Shown: positions 15,354 through 24,210 of the stretch, piece by piece | Numbering within the stretch: the first letter of the stretch is position 1 | Layout of the letters: every line of letters starts with the position of its first letter | NCBI GenBank assembly: GCA_965219935.1 | Contig: CBDCOU010000003.1 | Coordinates: 744,001-808,000 of the forward strand | From: Bin34 sp965219935 | GTDB lineage: Bacteria; Chloroflexota; Anaerolineae; Caldilineales; Caldilineaceae | Reading direction: 5' to 3' | Length of the DNA: 64,000 bases | Position numbers and translations under genes: made by a program | The notes under the pieces: model-generated | What the model was told of the DNA's origin: nothing | The model's database searches: none | Seen by the model: only the letters and a program-made list of their open reading frames with translations

Positions 15354-16274
15354 TCAGTTCCGGAGTGCCAGATTGTTGAAGGTGGACTCTAGACTCGCGG
15401 TTTCGCAATACAGCTCGCGCACCGCCCAACCGGCCTTGGCGGCTGTCTGGTAGACCAGAGGGCTCACCGCTTGGGCGTCGTCTGCGGTAATCCGGTAACG
15501 GGCTTGGCCGTTCGCTTCCGGCAGCCGATGCACCTCGCCGATCGCGGGATGACGCGCCAGTGTGGGCTTGAGATCGGATTCGTCCCGGTCCAGGACCAGC
15601 ACCACGTCCGTGGCGCCTTGCAGCTCGTCCAAGCGTGCGTTGGAGCGCAGCTTGCCGTTGAGCAGGATTAGCACCCGGTCGCACAGAGCCTCCACCTCGG
15701 CCAGGATGTGGGTGGAGAAGATAATGGTCGAGTGCTCCGCCAGCGATCGAATCAGGGATCTGATCTCAATGATCTGGGTGGGATCGAGACCCACCGACGG
15801 CTCGTCGAAGATCAGCAAATCCGGCTTGTGCATGATGGCCTGCGCTATCCCCACCCGTTGTCGGTAGCCCTTGCTCAAAGTGCCTATCTTTTGGGTCAGG
15901 CGGTCTGTCAAACCGGTCGCTTCCGCCGCTTCGAGCACGGCCTCCACATGACGGTCGCGTTCCATGCGGTGGAGGTCGGCCATCAGGAGCAGGTAGCCCT
16001 GGACCGTTAACTCCGGATACAGCGGAGCGTTCTCCGGCAGGTATCCAATACGGGTTTGAACCTCCAGGGGATCATCCATCACATCAATGTCGCTGATGCG
16101 GACCGTACCGGCATCGGGGTGCATGTAGCCGGTCATGATCTTGATCAGGGTGGTCTTGCCGGCACCATTGGGGCCTAGCAGCCCCACAATGTCGCCCTGT
16201 TCAATCCTGAACTCCACGGCATCCAATGCTGTGATTGCGCCGTAGGTCTTGGTCAACTGCGAAACTTCGATCAT
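15354..16274 (-). CDS. ABC transporter ATP-binding protein (GldA-like)
   Basis: A 306-residue ATPase: Walker A LLGPNGAGKTTLIK, Q-loop region IGYLPENAPLYPELTV, signature LSKGYRQRVGIAQA (LSxG form usual for ABC-2/drug-export ATPases), Walker B LLIFDEPSVGLDP, H-loop ILAEVEAL after STH. A C-terminal accessory domain of about 90 residues follows, as in GldA/NatA-type proteins. The start ATG 16274 (MIEVSQLTKTYG) is preferred over 16286. First gene of the minus-strand set leading to the permease-GldG fusion (75 bp downstream), whose transport it should power. Confidence 0.93.
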   Translation of the reverse strand: MIEVSQLTKTYGAITALDAVEFRIEQGDIVGLLGPNGAGKTTLIKIMTGYMHPDAGTVRISDIDVMDDPLEVQTRIGYLPENAPLYPELTVQGYLLLMADLHRMERDRHVEAVLEAAEATGLTDRLTQKIGTLSKGYRQRVGIAQAIMHKPDLLIFDEPSVGLDPTQIIEIRSLIRSLAEHSTIIFSTHILAEVEALCDRVLILLNGKLRSNARLDELQGATDVVLVLDRDESDLKPTLARHPAIGEVHRLPEANGQARYRITADDAQAVSPLVYQTAAKAGWAVRELYCETASLESTFNNLALRN

Positions 16275-16608
16275 GGCAGGGAGCAAACTTCCCGTTTACG
16301 CTGCGATTTCCTGTGTCCGGCCCGGGCCCGGAACGCCGCTTGTCGGCGCGCATCCGGCGAGACATCCGGCACAGTCATACGTGTTTGTCCACAACCTTGA
16401 ATCTTACCCAAGATGGTGCGTCTGGATGTAGTTTCGCATGCAATTGTTGGTGTCAAGTCGTGGCAATGCGCGCCATGGCAAGAGCTCGCCGCGGGTCCTG
16501 GCGAACGCGATGCCGGCATGGTCTGATACGATGAACCCCATCCGGCACACGGGTCCGCCGGGAATGTTGATTGTGACCCGAAGTACACCCCTTCCCAGAG
16601 GATTATCC
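16275..16608. other. Divergent intergenic region
   Basis: About 330 bp between the ABC ATPase (minus) and the 2-hydroxyacid dehydrogenase (plus). It should hold both promoters, but I find no convincing -35/-10 pair and no RNA gene or repeat. Confidence 0.5.
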
Positions 16609-17643
16609 ATGGCTCAACACAAGGTTGTGGTGGACCCGGCGTTCCGCAAGATGGGGGAAATCTTCAGTGAACTCGACCGCAGACGCCTCGAGGATCTGTG
16701 CTCGATCGTGTGGGGACAGGACGAACCGATGCCGGAGGCGGAGGCCCGGACGGCAGTGCTGGATGCCGATGCCGTGGTCTGCTCGCAATGGCGGTATGGG
16801 GACTCCATATACCAGGCACGCAGGCTGAAGGCCATTTTCTCGGTGTCCGGGGGCTTCCAGACCGACTTCGACTACGAGTATTGCCACCAGCGCCACATCC
16901 AATACCTGTCGTGTGCGCCGGCATTCGGTCCGCAGGTCGCGGAAATGGCGCTGGGACTGGCCATTGCGGCGGCCCGGACCATGGTAACGGCGGACCGGGA
17001 TTTCAGGGCCGGGAAGGAAACCTACCTCTGGGACAGCAACCAGGACACGTTCACACTCTTCGACAAACCTGTGGGCTTCATCGGTTTCGGGGGGCTGGCC
17101 CAAAATCTGAGGCAGCTTCTGCAGCCGTTTCGGCCGCGCATTCAGGTGTATGACCCCTGGCTGTCGGACGGTTACATTCGGAGTCAGGGTTGCACCCCGG
17201 TGTCGCTGCCGGAACTGATGTCGCAAAACCGCTTTGTTTTCGTGCTGGCAATACCCAGCGCGGACAACTCGGCCATGATTGACCGATCACTGTTGGAACG
17301 GTTGGGGTCGGACACCGTGTTCCTTTTGATGAGCCGAGCCCACGTTGTGGACTTCGATGCGCTGACCGATCTGTTGCAGCAAGGTCGCTTCCGGGCCGGC
17401 ATCGACGTCTTCCCGGAAGAACCGCTGGCATCCGATCACCCCATCCGCAATGCGGACAATGCCATCCTCTCCGCACACCGGGCGGGAAGCGTGCCGGAAG
17501 CCCTGTGGGACATCGGCCGCATGGTAGTGGACGATCTGGAAGCCGTCCTGAACGATCTGCCGGCCCGGCGCATGCAGCCGGCCCTTCCCCAACTGACGGA
17601 GCGGTACGCCCGCAACGCCGCCAGACGCGGCCGGCGCAAGTAG
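16609..17643 (+). CDS. D-isomer-specific 2-hydroxyacid dehydrogenase family protein
   Basis: A 344-residue NAD(P)-dependent dehydrogenase of the D-2-hydroxyacid family (phosphoglycerate dehydrogenase, glyoxylate/hydroxypyruvate reductase relatives). The Rossmann loop reads GFIGFGGLAQNL. The catalytic triad is present: Arg in LMSRAHVVDFDAL, Glu in IDVFPEEP, His in LSAHRAGS. The N-terminal substrate domain is of standard length. ATG 16609 is preceded by AGAGG at good spacing; the frame is open to 16438 but that extension looks non-coding. Substrate unknown; a glyoxylate or hydroxypyruvate-type acid is plausible. The next gene downstream on this strand is the MFS transporter, 100 bp away. Confidence 0.9.
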   Translation: MAQHKVVVDPAFRKMGEIFSELDRRRLEDLCSIVWGQDEPMPEAEARTAVLDADAVVCSQWRYGDSIYQARRLKAIFSVSGGFQTDFDYEYCHQRHIQYLSCAPAFGPQVAEMALGLAIAAARTMVTADRDFRAGKETYLWDSNQDTFTLFDKPVGFIGFGGLAQNLRQLLQPFRPRIQVYDPWLSDGYIRSQGCTPVSLPELMSQNRFVFVLAIPSADNSAMIDRSLLERLGSDTVFLLMSRAHVVDFDALTDLLQQGRFRAGIDVFPEEPLASDHPIRNADNAILSAHRAGSVPEALWDIGRMVVDDLEAVLNDLPARRMQPALPQLTERYARNAARRGRRK

Positions 17644-17745
17644 CACAGCGCGCACCAGACTCGGGTTTGCGGTAGCAGGGCCGGCTCTCGGGGTACCGGC
17701 GTCCCGTCGCTTCGCCCCGCGCCTACTCGGTGAGCGTCTCCCCTG

Positions 17746-19188
17746 ATGGATTTCCACAGGCTGCTGCCGTTCATCACCTGGCTGTCGACCCGCGCCTATT
17801 TCCGGCGCCTTTCCAACGAGCAGGCGTGGCTGATTGTCATCGCCTTGATGTTTCCGTCCTCGATCATGCCGATGGCGTCGTCGGTGGTGCGGGTGGCGTC
17901 GCCGCTTTTTCGCGACACCTTCCAGGCCTCAACCGAAAACCTGGCCTGGCTGTCGATGTCCTTCACCATCCCCTACATGGTGCTGATGCCGGTCTACAGC
18001 CGGCTCAGCGAAATGGTCGGCCGGCGCCGGTTGATCCTGGCCGGGATTGCGGTCTTCTTGGTCGGAACGTGCGTTGCCATGTTGGCACCCCGCCTTTGGG
18101 TTCTCATGGTCGGCCAGGCCCTGCAGGGTTTCGGGTCCGCCGGCCTGATGCCGCTGGCCATGGCCTACATCGCTGCCATTTTTGAGCGGCACGAGCGCGG
18201 CAAGGCGCTTGGCACCTGGAGTTCCGTGGGACCGGCCGTGGCCTGGATTGGCCCGTTGCTGGCCGGCATTCTCATCAGCCAGTGGGACTGGCGGGTCACC
18301 TACATCCTGCCGATGGTGACGGGCATTCTGTCCATCATTGTGGTGGCCCGAGCCATACCGCCGGGCATGAGCAACATCCAGCCCCACATGTGGCGGCGGT
18401 TTGACTGGACCGGCGTGGCCCTGTTGGCCATTTTCATAATCTGCTTTTTCGCCTATCTGTCCAGCAGGCCCATCACCGGGGTTGCCCCCTTGCAGGATTG
18501 GCGGCTGGGTTTGGCCTCCGTGGTTCCCCTGGCGACTCTTCTGTGGTGGGAACGGCGCATCGACAATCCCTTCCTGGACCTCAACCTGTACCGCAGCAAG
18601 TTGTTTCGCCAGGCATCCCTGGGAGCGGCGCTGCGGATGGTAACGATGGGTTGCACCAGCCTGCTGGTTCCCCTGTTCCTGGTGGACATGTTCCAAGTGG
18701 ACGGCGTAACGCTGGGCCTGATGTTGATGATCAATCCGGCCGCGATGTCGTTGATGGTCCGATTCGGCGGCACGGCCGCAGACCGGTTCGGCAGCGGCAA
18801 GCCGCTGATGGTGGGGTTCACACTGCAGATCGCCGTCATGCTGTCCATCTACCAGTCGCCCCTGCCCCAGACCCTCTTGGGCCTGGGATTCCTGTTGGCG
18901 GCGCACGGACTGGGCATGGGACTGATGCTCGCATCCCTCCACCGGATTGCGCTCCTGGATGTCAACGAGGCGAATGCAACGGTGGCCGCAGGCATGTACA
19001 GCTTCGTGCGCTTCATCGGCGTGGCCATCGGCGTGGCGGTGGCCGGCGTCATCTTCCAAGGGTTCACCGACGCAGGTGTCGAGCCGGTCATGGCCTACCG
19101 GCAGACCTTTGGCGGATTCGCGGTGGCGGCCGCCGCGGGTCTCGCACTGTCATTCATGATCAAGGACCCCGGTCCGTCAATTGCCTGA
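17746..19188 (+). CDS. MFS transporter, DHA2-like (drug:H+ antiporter) type
   Basis: A 480-residue polytopic membrane protein with about 14 hydrophobic helices, as in the DHA2 family. The loop 2-3 motif YSRLSEMVGRRRLILAG is the MFS motif A. ALQGFGSAGLMPLAMAYIAA and the WSSVGPAVAWIGPLLAGIL segment correspond to the motif B/C region of proton antiporters. DHA2 members export drugs or metabolites. The gene is followed by a convergent M20 peptidase gene. No regulator is adjacent, so substrate cannot be inferred. Confidence 0.9.
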   Translation: MDFHRLLPFITWLSTRAYFRRLSNEQAWLIVIALMFPSSIMPMASSVVRVASPLFRDTFQASTENLAWLSMSFTIPYMVLMPVYSRLSEMVGRRRLILAGIAVFLVGTCVAMLAPRLWVLMVGQALQGFGSAGLMPLAMAYIAAIFERHERGKALGTWSSVGPAVAWIGPLLAGILISQWDWRVTYILPMVTGILSIIVVARAIPPGMSNIQPHMWRRFDWTGVALLAIFIICFFAYLSSRPITGVAPLQDWRLGLASVVPLATLLWWERRIDNPFLDLNLYRSKLFRQASLGAALRMVTMGCTSLLVPLFLVDMFQVDGVTLGLMLMINPAAMSLMVRFGGTAADRFGSGKPLMVGFTLQIAVMLSIYQSPLPQTLLGLGFLLAAHGLGMGLMLASLHRIALLDVNEANATVAAGMYSFVRFIGVAIGVAVAGVIFQGFTDAGVEPVMAYRQTFGGFAVAAAAGLALSFMIKDPGPSIA

Positions 19189-19221
19189 GGCGACGGGCGC
19201 GGATCACTGGAATCAGGTTGC

Positions 19222-20391
19222 CTACCCGGCGCAGACCAAGTCGATGAGGACTTCAGCCGTCTGGTGCACCGACGCCAAGTCCACCCATTCCTCGGTGGTG
19301 TGCAACCCATATCCCAGGGGACCGAAGATCACGCAGTCGGATCCGGCCGCCGCCAATATCGCCGCGTCGGTCCAATAGGGTGCTCCCACGACTTCGGGTT
19401 CAACGCCCATCGCACCGGCTGCCGCCGTGCGCAGCCGGCCCAGCAACGTGCCGTCGGCGCGGCTTTCGAATGGTTCGCGCACGAGATCAAGGGACTGTGA
19501 CAACCGGTCGGCACCCAGGTGCCGGTTGGTCACCTCAACCAGGTCCCTGAGTTCACCGGTCACGTCGGCCAACGCCTCGCCGGGTGCGGTGCGGCGCTCC
19601 ACTCTCACGGTGCATGTGGCCGGATAGATGCTGATGGCAGTGCCGCCCGCGATGGTGGAGGCATGGATCGATGGTGGCCCGGCGGCGGTTGACGACGGAC
19701 GCGCGACCAGTTCGGCGGCGTGTTCGTGCAGGGCGGCCAGGAACACGCCCATGCACGAGATGGCGTCGATGCCCTCCTGCCAGCGGCTCCCGTGGGCGGC
19801 GCGCCCTTCGGCGGTGACGGTGTACCAGGCAAAGCCGCGGTGAGCGACCGCGATCTCCATGCCGGTCGGTTCCAGGACCAATGTCTGCTCCGCGATCGGA
19901 TCCTCGACCAGCCGCTGGGCGCCGATGCTGTCTGCCTCTTCATCCGAAACGAACGCCAGGGTCAGATCGCCCTCAGGTCCGTGGCCGGCCTGCACCAATG
20001 CATCGGCAACGGCGAGCATCGCCGCAATGCTGCCCTTCATGTCCTGGGCTCCGCGCCCGTACACCTGACCATGTTGTTCCCACGGCAGGAAGGGCGCCGA
20101 CATGCCGTCCACCCCGACCGTGTCCATGTGGGCCAGCAACATCAGGGAAGGTGCCCCGGATCGTCGTCCGGGCATGGTGGCCACGACATTCGGGCGGTTG
20201 GGTTGTGCGGTTTCCTGCCGGGAGGGTTCCAAGCCAATGCGGGCCAGTTCCGACATGATGAAGTTCGCCAAGTCTTCTTCCCCGGGCGCGTCCGGGGTCA
20301 GGGTCGGGTTGCGCGAATCGATGGCGATCAGCCGGAACAGGGCTTCCCTGAGGAATTCCCGGTTCAGTGCCGGACGGATTCCGGAAGTCAT
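19222..20391 (-). CDS. M20 family metallopeptidase (ArgE/DapE/CPG2-like)
   Basis: A 389-residue zinc hydrolase. Metal ligands: LLAHMDTVG (His), YGRGAQDMKGSIAAML (bridging Asp), FVSDEEADSIGA (catalytic Glu and adjacent ligand), LEPTGMEI (ligand) and GYGLHTTEEWVDL (last His). The dimerisation domain contains AHGSRWQEGIDAI. The family removes N-acyl groups or cleaves dipeptides. ATG 20391 is preferred; the frame is open to 20430, directly after the stop of the upstream M20 gene. It is last in a four-gene minus-strand operon with another M20 hydrolase, RhaM and a zinc alcohol dehydrogenase. Confidence 0.9.
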   Translation of the reverse strand: MTSGIRPALNREFLREALFRLIAIDSRNPTLTPDAPGEEDLANFIMSELARIGLEPSRQETAQPNRPNVVATMPGRRSGAPSLMLLAHMDTVGVDGMSAPFLPWEQHGQVYGRGAQDMKGSIAAMLAVADALVQAGHGPEGDLTLAFVSDEEADSIGAQRLVEDPIAEQTLVLEPTGMEIAVAHRGFAWYTVTAEGRAAHGSRWQEGIDAISCMGVFLAALHEHAAELVARPSSTAAGPPSIHASTIAGGTAISIYPATCTVRVERRTAPGEALADVTGELRDLVEVTNRHLGADRLSQSLDLVREPFESRADGTLLGRLRTAAAGAMGVEPEVVGAPYWTDAAILAAAGSDCVIFGPLGYGLHTTEEWVDLASVHQTAEVLIDLVCAG

Positions 20392-20430
20392 GGTGGCAGC
20401 CGTGGTTGGATCAGGGACTGCAGTCCCCAA

Positions 20431-21642
20431 TCAATGGTGGCCCGTGGCCAAGCCGTTGGCTTCGCCCGTCACATAGCGCCGGGCCGTCTCCGCCAGCACG
20501 GCAACCCCCAAGGGGAACACGTCCTCGTCAATGTCGAACAGGGGTGTGTGGTGGGCTCCGCCATTCTCCACGGCTGCACCGAGCATGAACATCGATCCCG
20601 GAACCGCACGCGTCATATAGGCAAAATCCTCGGCCCCCATGCTGAACGGAGCCTCCGGGCTGGAGATGGCCTCCGGACCGGCCAGATCGGCCGCGGCGGC
20701 TTCCAGCCAATCCGTGACATCGGCGTCGTTGACCATGGCCGGATATCCCTTGTGCAGTCGAAATTCGTAGGCTCCGCCCAGGGAATCCGCGATCTTGAAG
20801 CACTGTTCGACTTCATGCCACAGCCGTTGGCGCACCTCGTTGGACAGGCTGCGAATGGTCCCCTGCAGGTACACCTCGGCCGGAATCACGTTGGAGGCCG
20901 CACCCCCCGCAATTTGTCCCAGGCTGACCACGCACTTGTCCTTGGGGCTGATGCGGCGGGAAGGAATTCCGTACAGCTGGGGCAGGATGGCACTGAGCAA
21001 AAACAGGGGATCCACTCCCTGATGGGGCATGGCTCCATGGCCGCCGTCGCCGCGGACCCAGGCTTCGAAACTGTCCACGGCCGCCAAGGCATCGCCCCTG
21101 CACACGGCGACCTCGCCGGAGGGCCGCGTCGAATTGACGTGGAGTGCGATGACATGGTCCAGCTCCGCCACCGCCTGGTCCTCGATCATGGCTGTGGCAC
21201 CGCTGGTGCCCGTTTCGTCGAAACCTTCCTCGGCCGGCTGAAACAGCAGCTTGATCCGGCCCTTCCACGCATCGGGTTGGGTTGCGTAGTGCTGTTGGAG
21301 GATCTCGGCGGCTCCCAATAGCATGGCCGTGTGGGCGTCGTGACCACAGGCATGCATGACCCCGGGGTTGTCGGACTTGAAGGGATGTCCGACCTGCTCC
21401 TCGATCGGAAGCGCGTCCATGTCCGCCCGAATGCCAATGACCGGCCCGTCGGCGGGCCCAATGGTGGCGGTCACCCCGGTCCGGCCGACTTGGGTGCGGA
21501 TGTCCTGCGTGCCGATTTCGGCCAGGGCATCGGCCACCAGGGCGGCGGTCTTGAACTCCCGGAATCCCAGTTCCGGATTCCGGTGGATATCCCGGCGGTA
21601 GGCAACGACCTTGGACTGGATCTTCCTGGCTTCCTGCAACAT
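20431..21642 (-). CDS. M20D amidohydrolase (HipO/N-acyl-amino-acid hydrolase type)
   Basis: A 403-residue metallo-amidohydrolase of the M20D group (hippuricase, IAA-amino-acid hydrolase, N-acetyl-diaminopimelate deacetylase relatives). Motifs: YRRDIHRNPELGFREF at the N-terminus, GIRADMDALPIEE, the metal site MHACGHDAHTAMLLGAA, FQPAEEG, and C-terminal MGAEDFAYMTRAVPG. These are all in place, so the enzyme should be active. Substrate unknown. The gene lies 57 bp after RhaM and 39 bp before a second M20 hydrolase on the same strand. Confidence 0.92.
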   Translation of the reverse strand: MLQEARKIQSKVVAYRRDIHRNPELGFREFKTAALVADALAEIGTQDIRTQVGRTGVTATIGPADGPVIGIRADMDALPIEEQVGHPFKSDNPGVMHACGHDAHTAMLLGAAEILQQHYATQPDAWKGRIKLLFQPAEEGFDETGTSGATAMIEDQAVAELDHVIALHVNSTRPSGEVAVCRGDALAAVDSFEAWVRGDGGHGAMPHQGVDPLFLLSAILPQLYGIPSRRISPKDKCVVSLGQIAGGAASNVIPAEVYLQGTIRSLSNEVRQRLWHEVEQCFKIADSLGGAYEFRLHKGYPAMVNDADVTDWLEAAAADLAGPEAISSPEAPFSMGAEDFAYMTRAVPGSMFMLGAAVENGGAHHTPLFDIDEDVFPLGVAVLAETARRYVTGEANGLATGHH

Positions 21643-21699
21643 GGCGGACTTCCCAACTGAAAGAATGGCGAAGATTCTGGCGCGCGTCGGCGGCTACGC

Positions 21700-22044
21700 C
21701 TAATGGTAGTCGGACAGGTCGAACACCTTGGACATGGCGGCCCAGTGTTCATCGGCCTGTGCTTCCGGCACCCGCGACTGGAAAGTGTCCATCAGACGCT
21801 GCCACTCGTTGTACCGCGGACTGCTGGCTTCCAGCCTGGCAAAGTCGCGGTCCGGTTCGAAGTCGTCGCGGGCCTGCATCAACATGAACATCCGGCGTCC
21901 CAGCAGCCAGATGCGCATGTCGGTGATGCCTACCGAGCGGAGATCCCGGATCACTTCCGGCCAAACCTCGGCATGATAGCGGACATACTCGGCGACTGCC
22001 TGCTCATCGTCCACGAGATCAATGGTGAGCGCGAATTCCTGCAT
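21700..22044 (-). CDS. rhaM: L-rhamnose mutarotase family protein
   Basis: A 114-residue protein of the RhaM family (PF05336, formerly DUF718), small ferredoxin-like dimers that interconvert alpha and beta anomers of L-rhamnose and related deoxy sugars. The catalytic-type segment YVRYHAEVWPEV (Tyr20, His24) is present, as are IWLLGRRMFMLMQA and EWQRLMDTFQ. The Trp-Trp pair of the E. coli enzyme is Trp-Gln here, so sugar specificity (for example L-fucose rather than L-rhamnose) may differ. It starts 17 bp after the zinc alcohol dehydrogenase, pointing to a deoxy-sugar oxidation role. Confidence 0.88.
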   Translation of the reverse strand: MQEFALTIDLVDDEQAVAEYVRYHAEVWPEVIRDLRSVGITDMRIWLLGRRMFMLMQARDDFEPDRDFARLEASSPRYNEWQRLMDTFQSRVPEAQADEHWAAMSKVFDLSDYH

Positions 22045-22061
22045 GGGGCTGTTCCTTGGGA

Positions 22062-23078
22062 TTACAAGTGGGCCATGGCCTTGATGACGCCGGCCTCCGG
22101 ATCAAGCCAGCCGCCAAAACTGGCGGTGACGTCGTCGAACGGGACTTCGTGGGTGAGCAGCGGATCGGTCACCAGGACATTCTCCTGCATGGCGGAAATC
22201 ACCCGCTCGAAGTCCTGTCTGGTGGCGTTGCGGCTGCTCTTGAGCGTCACTTCCCGTCGGTGGAAATCGGGATCATGGAATGTGATGTCCGCTTGGACCA
22301 GGCTCACGAGCACGTAGGTGCCACCATGAGCTACCAGATCGAAGCCGCGTTCCATGGAGCCTGGATGGCCGGTTGCGTCGAACAGTACGTGGGCCATCTC
22401 CCCGTCCGTCAGGTCGGCCAGACGGGCCTCGAAGTCCTCGTCCACCAGGCAGACATCCGTAACCCCCTCGAAGTGTTCGGCGCAGAAGTCCAGCTTGTCC
22501 TGGGCGATGTCGGCCACAATGACCCGGGCCGGGCCGGCCATGCAGGCGAACTGCACGACCCCCAAGCCGATGGGTCCGGTGCCCACGACCACAACCGTGT
22601 CTCGGCCGTGAATGGCCGCGCGTTGGACTGCGTGGGCACCGATGCACTGGTTTTCGACGAGGGCCATCTGCGACAGGCTCAGCCCGTCTGCCGGCAGCAG
22701 GAGGTCGGGAGGCAGACTCAGCGATTCCCGCATCCCGCCGTCGGTATGCACACCCAGGACCTGCATCCGGACACAACAGTTGGACCTGCCGCGTCGGCAG
22801 GCGCCGCACCTGCCGCATGCCAGATACGGCAGGACGACCCTGTGGTCCCCTGAACTGCAACTCCTGTGGGAGCCGGGGTCCACGACCTCGACTGCCAATT
22901 CGTGACCCAGAACGCGCGGGTAGGTGAAGAACGGTTGGCGTCCGCGGTAGGCGTGCAGGTCGGTCCCGCAGATGCCGATGCGACGCACCCGCACCAGTAC
23001 TTCACCAGCCTCGCGTTCGGGAACCGGCACGTCTTCCTGCCGCAGGCAAAATGGCTCGGTGAGTGTTATCTGCTTCAT
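22062..23078 (-). CDS. Zinc-binding medium-chain alcohol dehydrogenase
   Basis: A 338-residue MDR-family NAD(P)-dependent dehydrogenase. Catalytic zinc: Cys in IGICGTDLHAYRG and His in VLGHELAVEV. Structural zinc lobe: CGRCGACRRGRSNCC. Cofactor fold: VVVVGTGPIGLGVVQFA, followed by IVADIAQDKL with an acidic end, favouring NAD. The type includes sorbitol, threonine and galactitol dehydrogenases and L-fucose/L-galactonate oxidation enzymes. First gene of the four-gene minus operon with rhaM, so oxidation of a deoxy sugar or its acid is likely. ATG 23078 lies behind an extended -10 promoter candidate. Confidence 0.9.
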   Translation of the reverse strand: MKQITLTEPFCLRQEDVPVPEREAGEVLVRVRRIGICGTDLHAYRGRQPFFTYPRVLGHELAVEVVDPGSHRSCSSGDHRVVLPYLACGRCGACRRGRSNCCVRMQVLGVHTDGGMRESLSLPPDLLLPADGLSLSQMALVENQCIGAHAVQRAAIHGRDTVVVVGTGPIGLGVVQFACMAGPARVIVADIAQDKLDFCAEHFEGVTDVCLVDEDFEARLADLTDGEMAHVLFDATGHPGSMERGFDLVAHGGTYVLVSLVQADITFHDPDFHRREVTLKSSRNATRQDFERVISAMQENVLVTDPLLTHEVPFDDVTASFGGWLDPEAGVIKAMAHL

Positions 23079-23125
23079 GCGCGAAAGAGTCCTGCGACGT
23101 AGTATTCAAGGCACGGGCAGACAAA

Positions 23126-23134
23126 ATTGTAGCA
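23126..23134 (-). promoter_or_regulatory. Extended -10 promoter candidate for the rhaM operon
   Basis: Minus strand TGCTACAAT (TGn plus TACAAT) about 45 bp upstream of the alcohol dehydrogenase start, in the short divergent region. Confidence 0.4.
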
Positions 23135-23221
23135 ATCAAGCCCAGCATCGCCCGGCGTTCCCGGGTGGCTCTGGGGGCCAAGCAAGTGGACATGCCGACA
23201 TTTCCCGAGGGGCTTTCGCCT

Positions 23222-24178
23222 ATGCGAAAGGCGAGACGGATCCGTCTCGATCCGGTGCGCTGGTGGGGACGCTTCGCGGTACCGATCCTTCTCCTGTGTA
23301 CGCTGTGCCACACGTCGGTTGGGGTGCAGGCCCTGTCCGCCTTGACGATCGGGTCCGCTCGCACGGCCATTCCGGCCACGGTGCCCTTGGTGGTTCAGAT
23401 TGGGGACCGCCAACACAACCTGCAAGTCCCGCCGGGTACCGTGGCAGACGCTCTGGCATGGAGTCGCATCGCGGTAGGTCCGTTGGACTTGGTCGATCCC
23501 GGTCTCGAAACCCCGGTTGATGCCGATATGCACATTCGCATTGTGATCCGTGAACGGAGCATTTCCGAAGAGCTGGCGTCGGTTCCCTACGATGTGGTTT
23601 GGGAGGGCGATCCCACACTTCCCATAGACCATCAGGCACTGCGCTCACCGGGGCGCGCCGGTTCAACGGTACAGAGAAACCTGCACGAACTTCATGACGG
23701 GCAAGCCATGCCCAATCTCCGGCGCACGGAATCCTGGTTGGCGGACGCGCCACAGCCAAGGCGGATTGCCTACGGCCGGATGATTGTCCGCCGGGTATAC
23801 GAATCCCCTGCAGGCGATTCTGTGGACTACTGGCGGAAAGTGCGCATGTGGACCACGAGCTACAGTCCCGCGCGGGCCGGAACGCCAACCGACGCCCCCT
23901 GGTATGGCTACACCTTCTCTGGAGAACCCATGCGCAATGGCATTGTTGCAGCGGACCTGGATGTCCTCCCGCTTGGCACCAGGGTCTTTGTTGAGGGATA
24001 CGGCAAGGGCGAGGTGCTTGACACGGGTGGCGGCCTGGGCCCGCGAAACCTGGATTTGGGGTATACCGACGAGGACTATCGGAGCTGGGCTCGGTGGTCG
24101 GACGTGTACCTGCTTTGGCCGCCGCCGCCGGCAGATGAGATTGTCTGGATTCTGCCGCCGATCCAGGGCGAACGCTAA
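23222..24178 (+). CDS. Secreted G5/3D-domain-like cell-wall protein
   Basis: A 318-residue protein with an N-terminal signal or anchor (WWGRFAVPILLLCTLCHTSV). Residues about 50-115 resemble a DUF348-type ubiquitin-like domain (VQIGDRQHNLQVPPGTVADA). Residues about 115-190 resemble a G5 domain (ISEELASVPYDVVWEGDP). The C-terminus is a 3D/double-psi barrel-like domain: TTSYSPARAG, VAADLDVLPLGTRVFVEGYG and EVLDTGGG, where the aspartates of the 3D signature sit. This order is seen in YabE/Rpf-like wall lytic proteins. ATG 23222 follows GAGGGG at suitable spacing; the frame opens at 23063. It is 32 bp before the first giant membrane-protein gene, implying an envelope operon. Confidence 0.82.
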   Translation: MRKARRIRLDPVRWWGRFAVPILLLCTLCHTSVGVQALSALTIGSARTAIPATVPLVVQIGDRQHNLQVPPGTVADALAWSRIAVGPLDLVDPGLETPVDADMHIRIVIRERSISEELASVPYDVVWEGDPTLPIDHQALRSPGRAGSTVQRNLHELHDGQAMPNLRRTESWLADAPQPRRIAYGRMIVRRVYESPAGDSVDYWRKVRMWTTSYSPARAGTPTDAPWYGYTFSGEPMRNGIVAADLDVLPLGTRVFVEGYGKGEVLDTGGGLGPRNLDLGYTDEDYRSWARWSDVYLLWPPPPADEIVWILPPIQGER

Positions 24179-24210
24179 TCCGTAGGCGTCCGGTCTCCTC
24201 CCACGATCCC

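Noticed and set aside
17929..19059. 376-codon open frame on the minus strand
   Set aside because: His/Gln/Gly-rich shadow of the MFS transporter gene.
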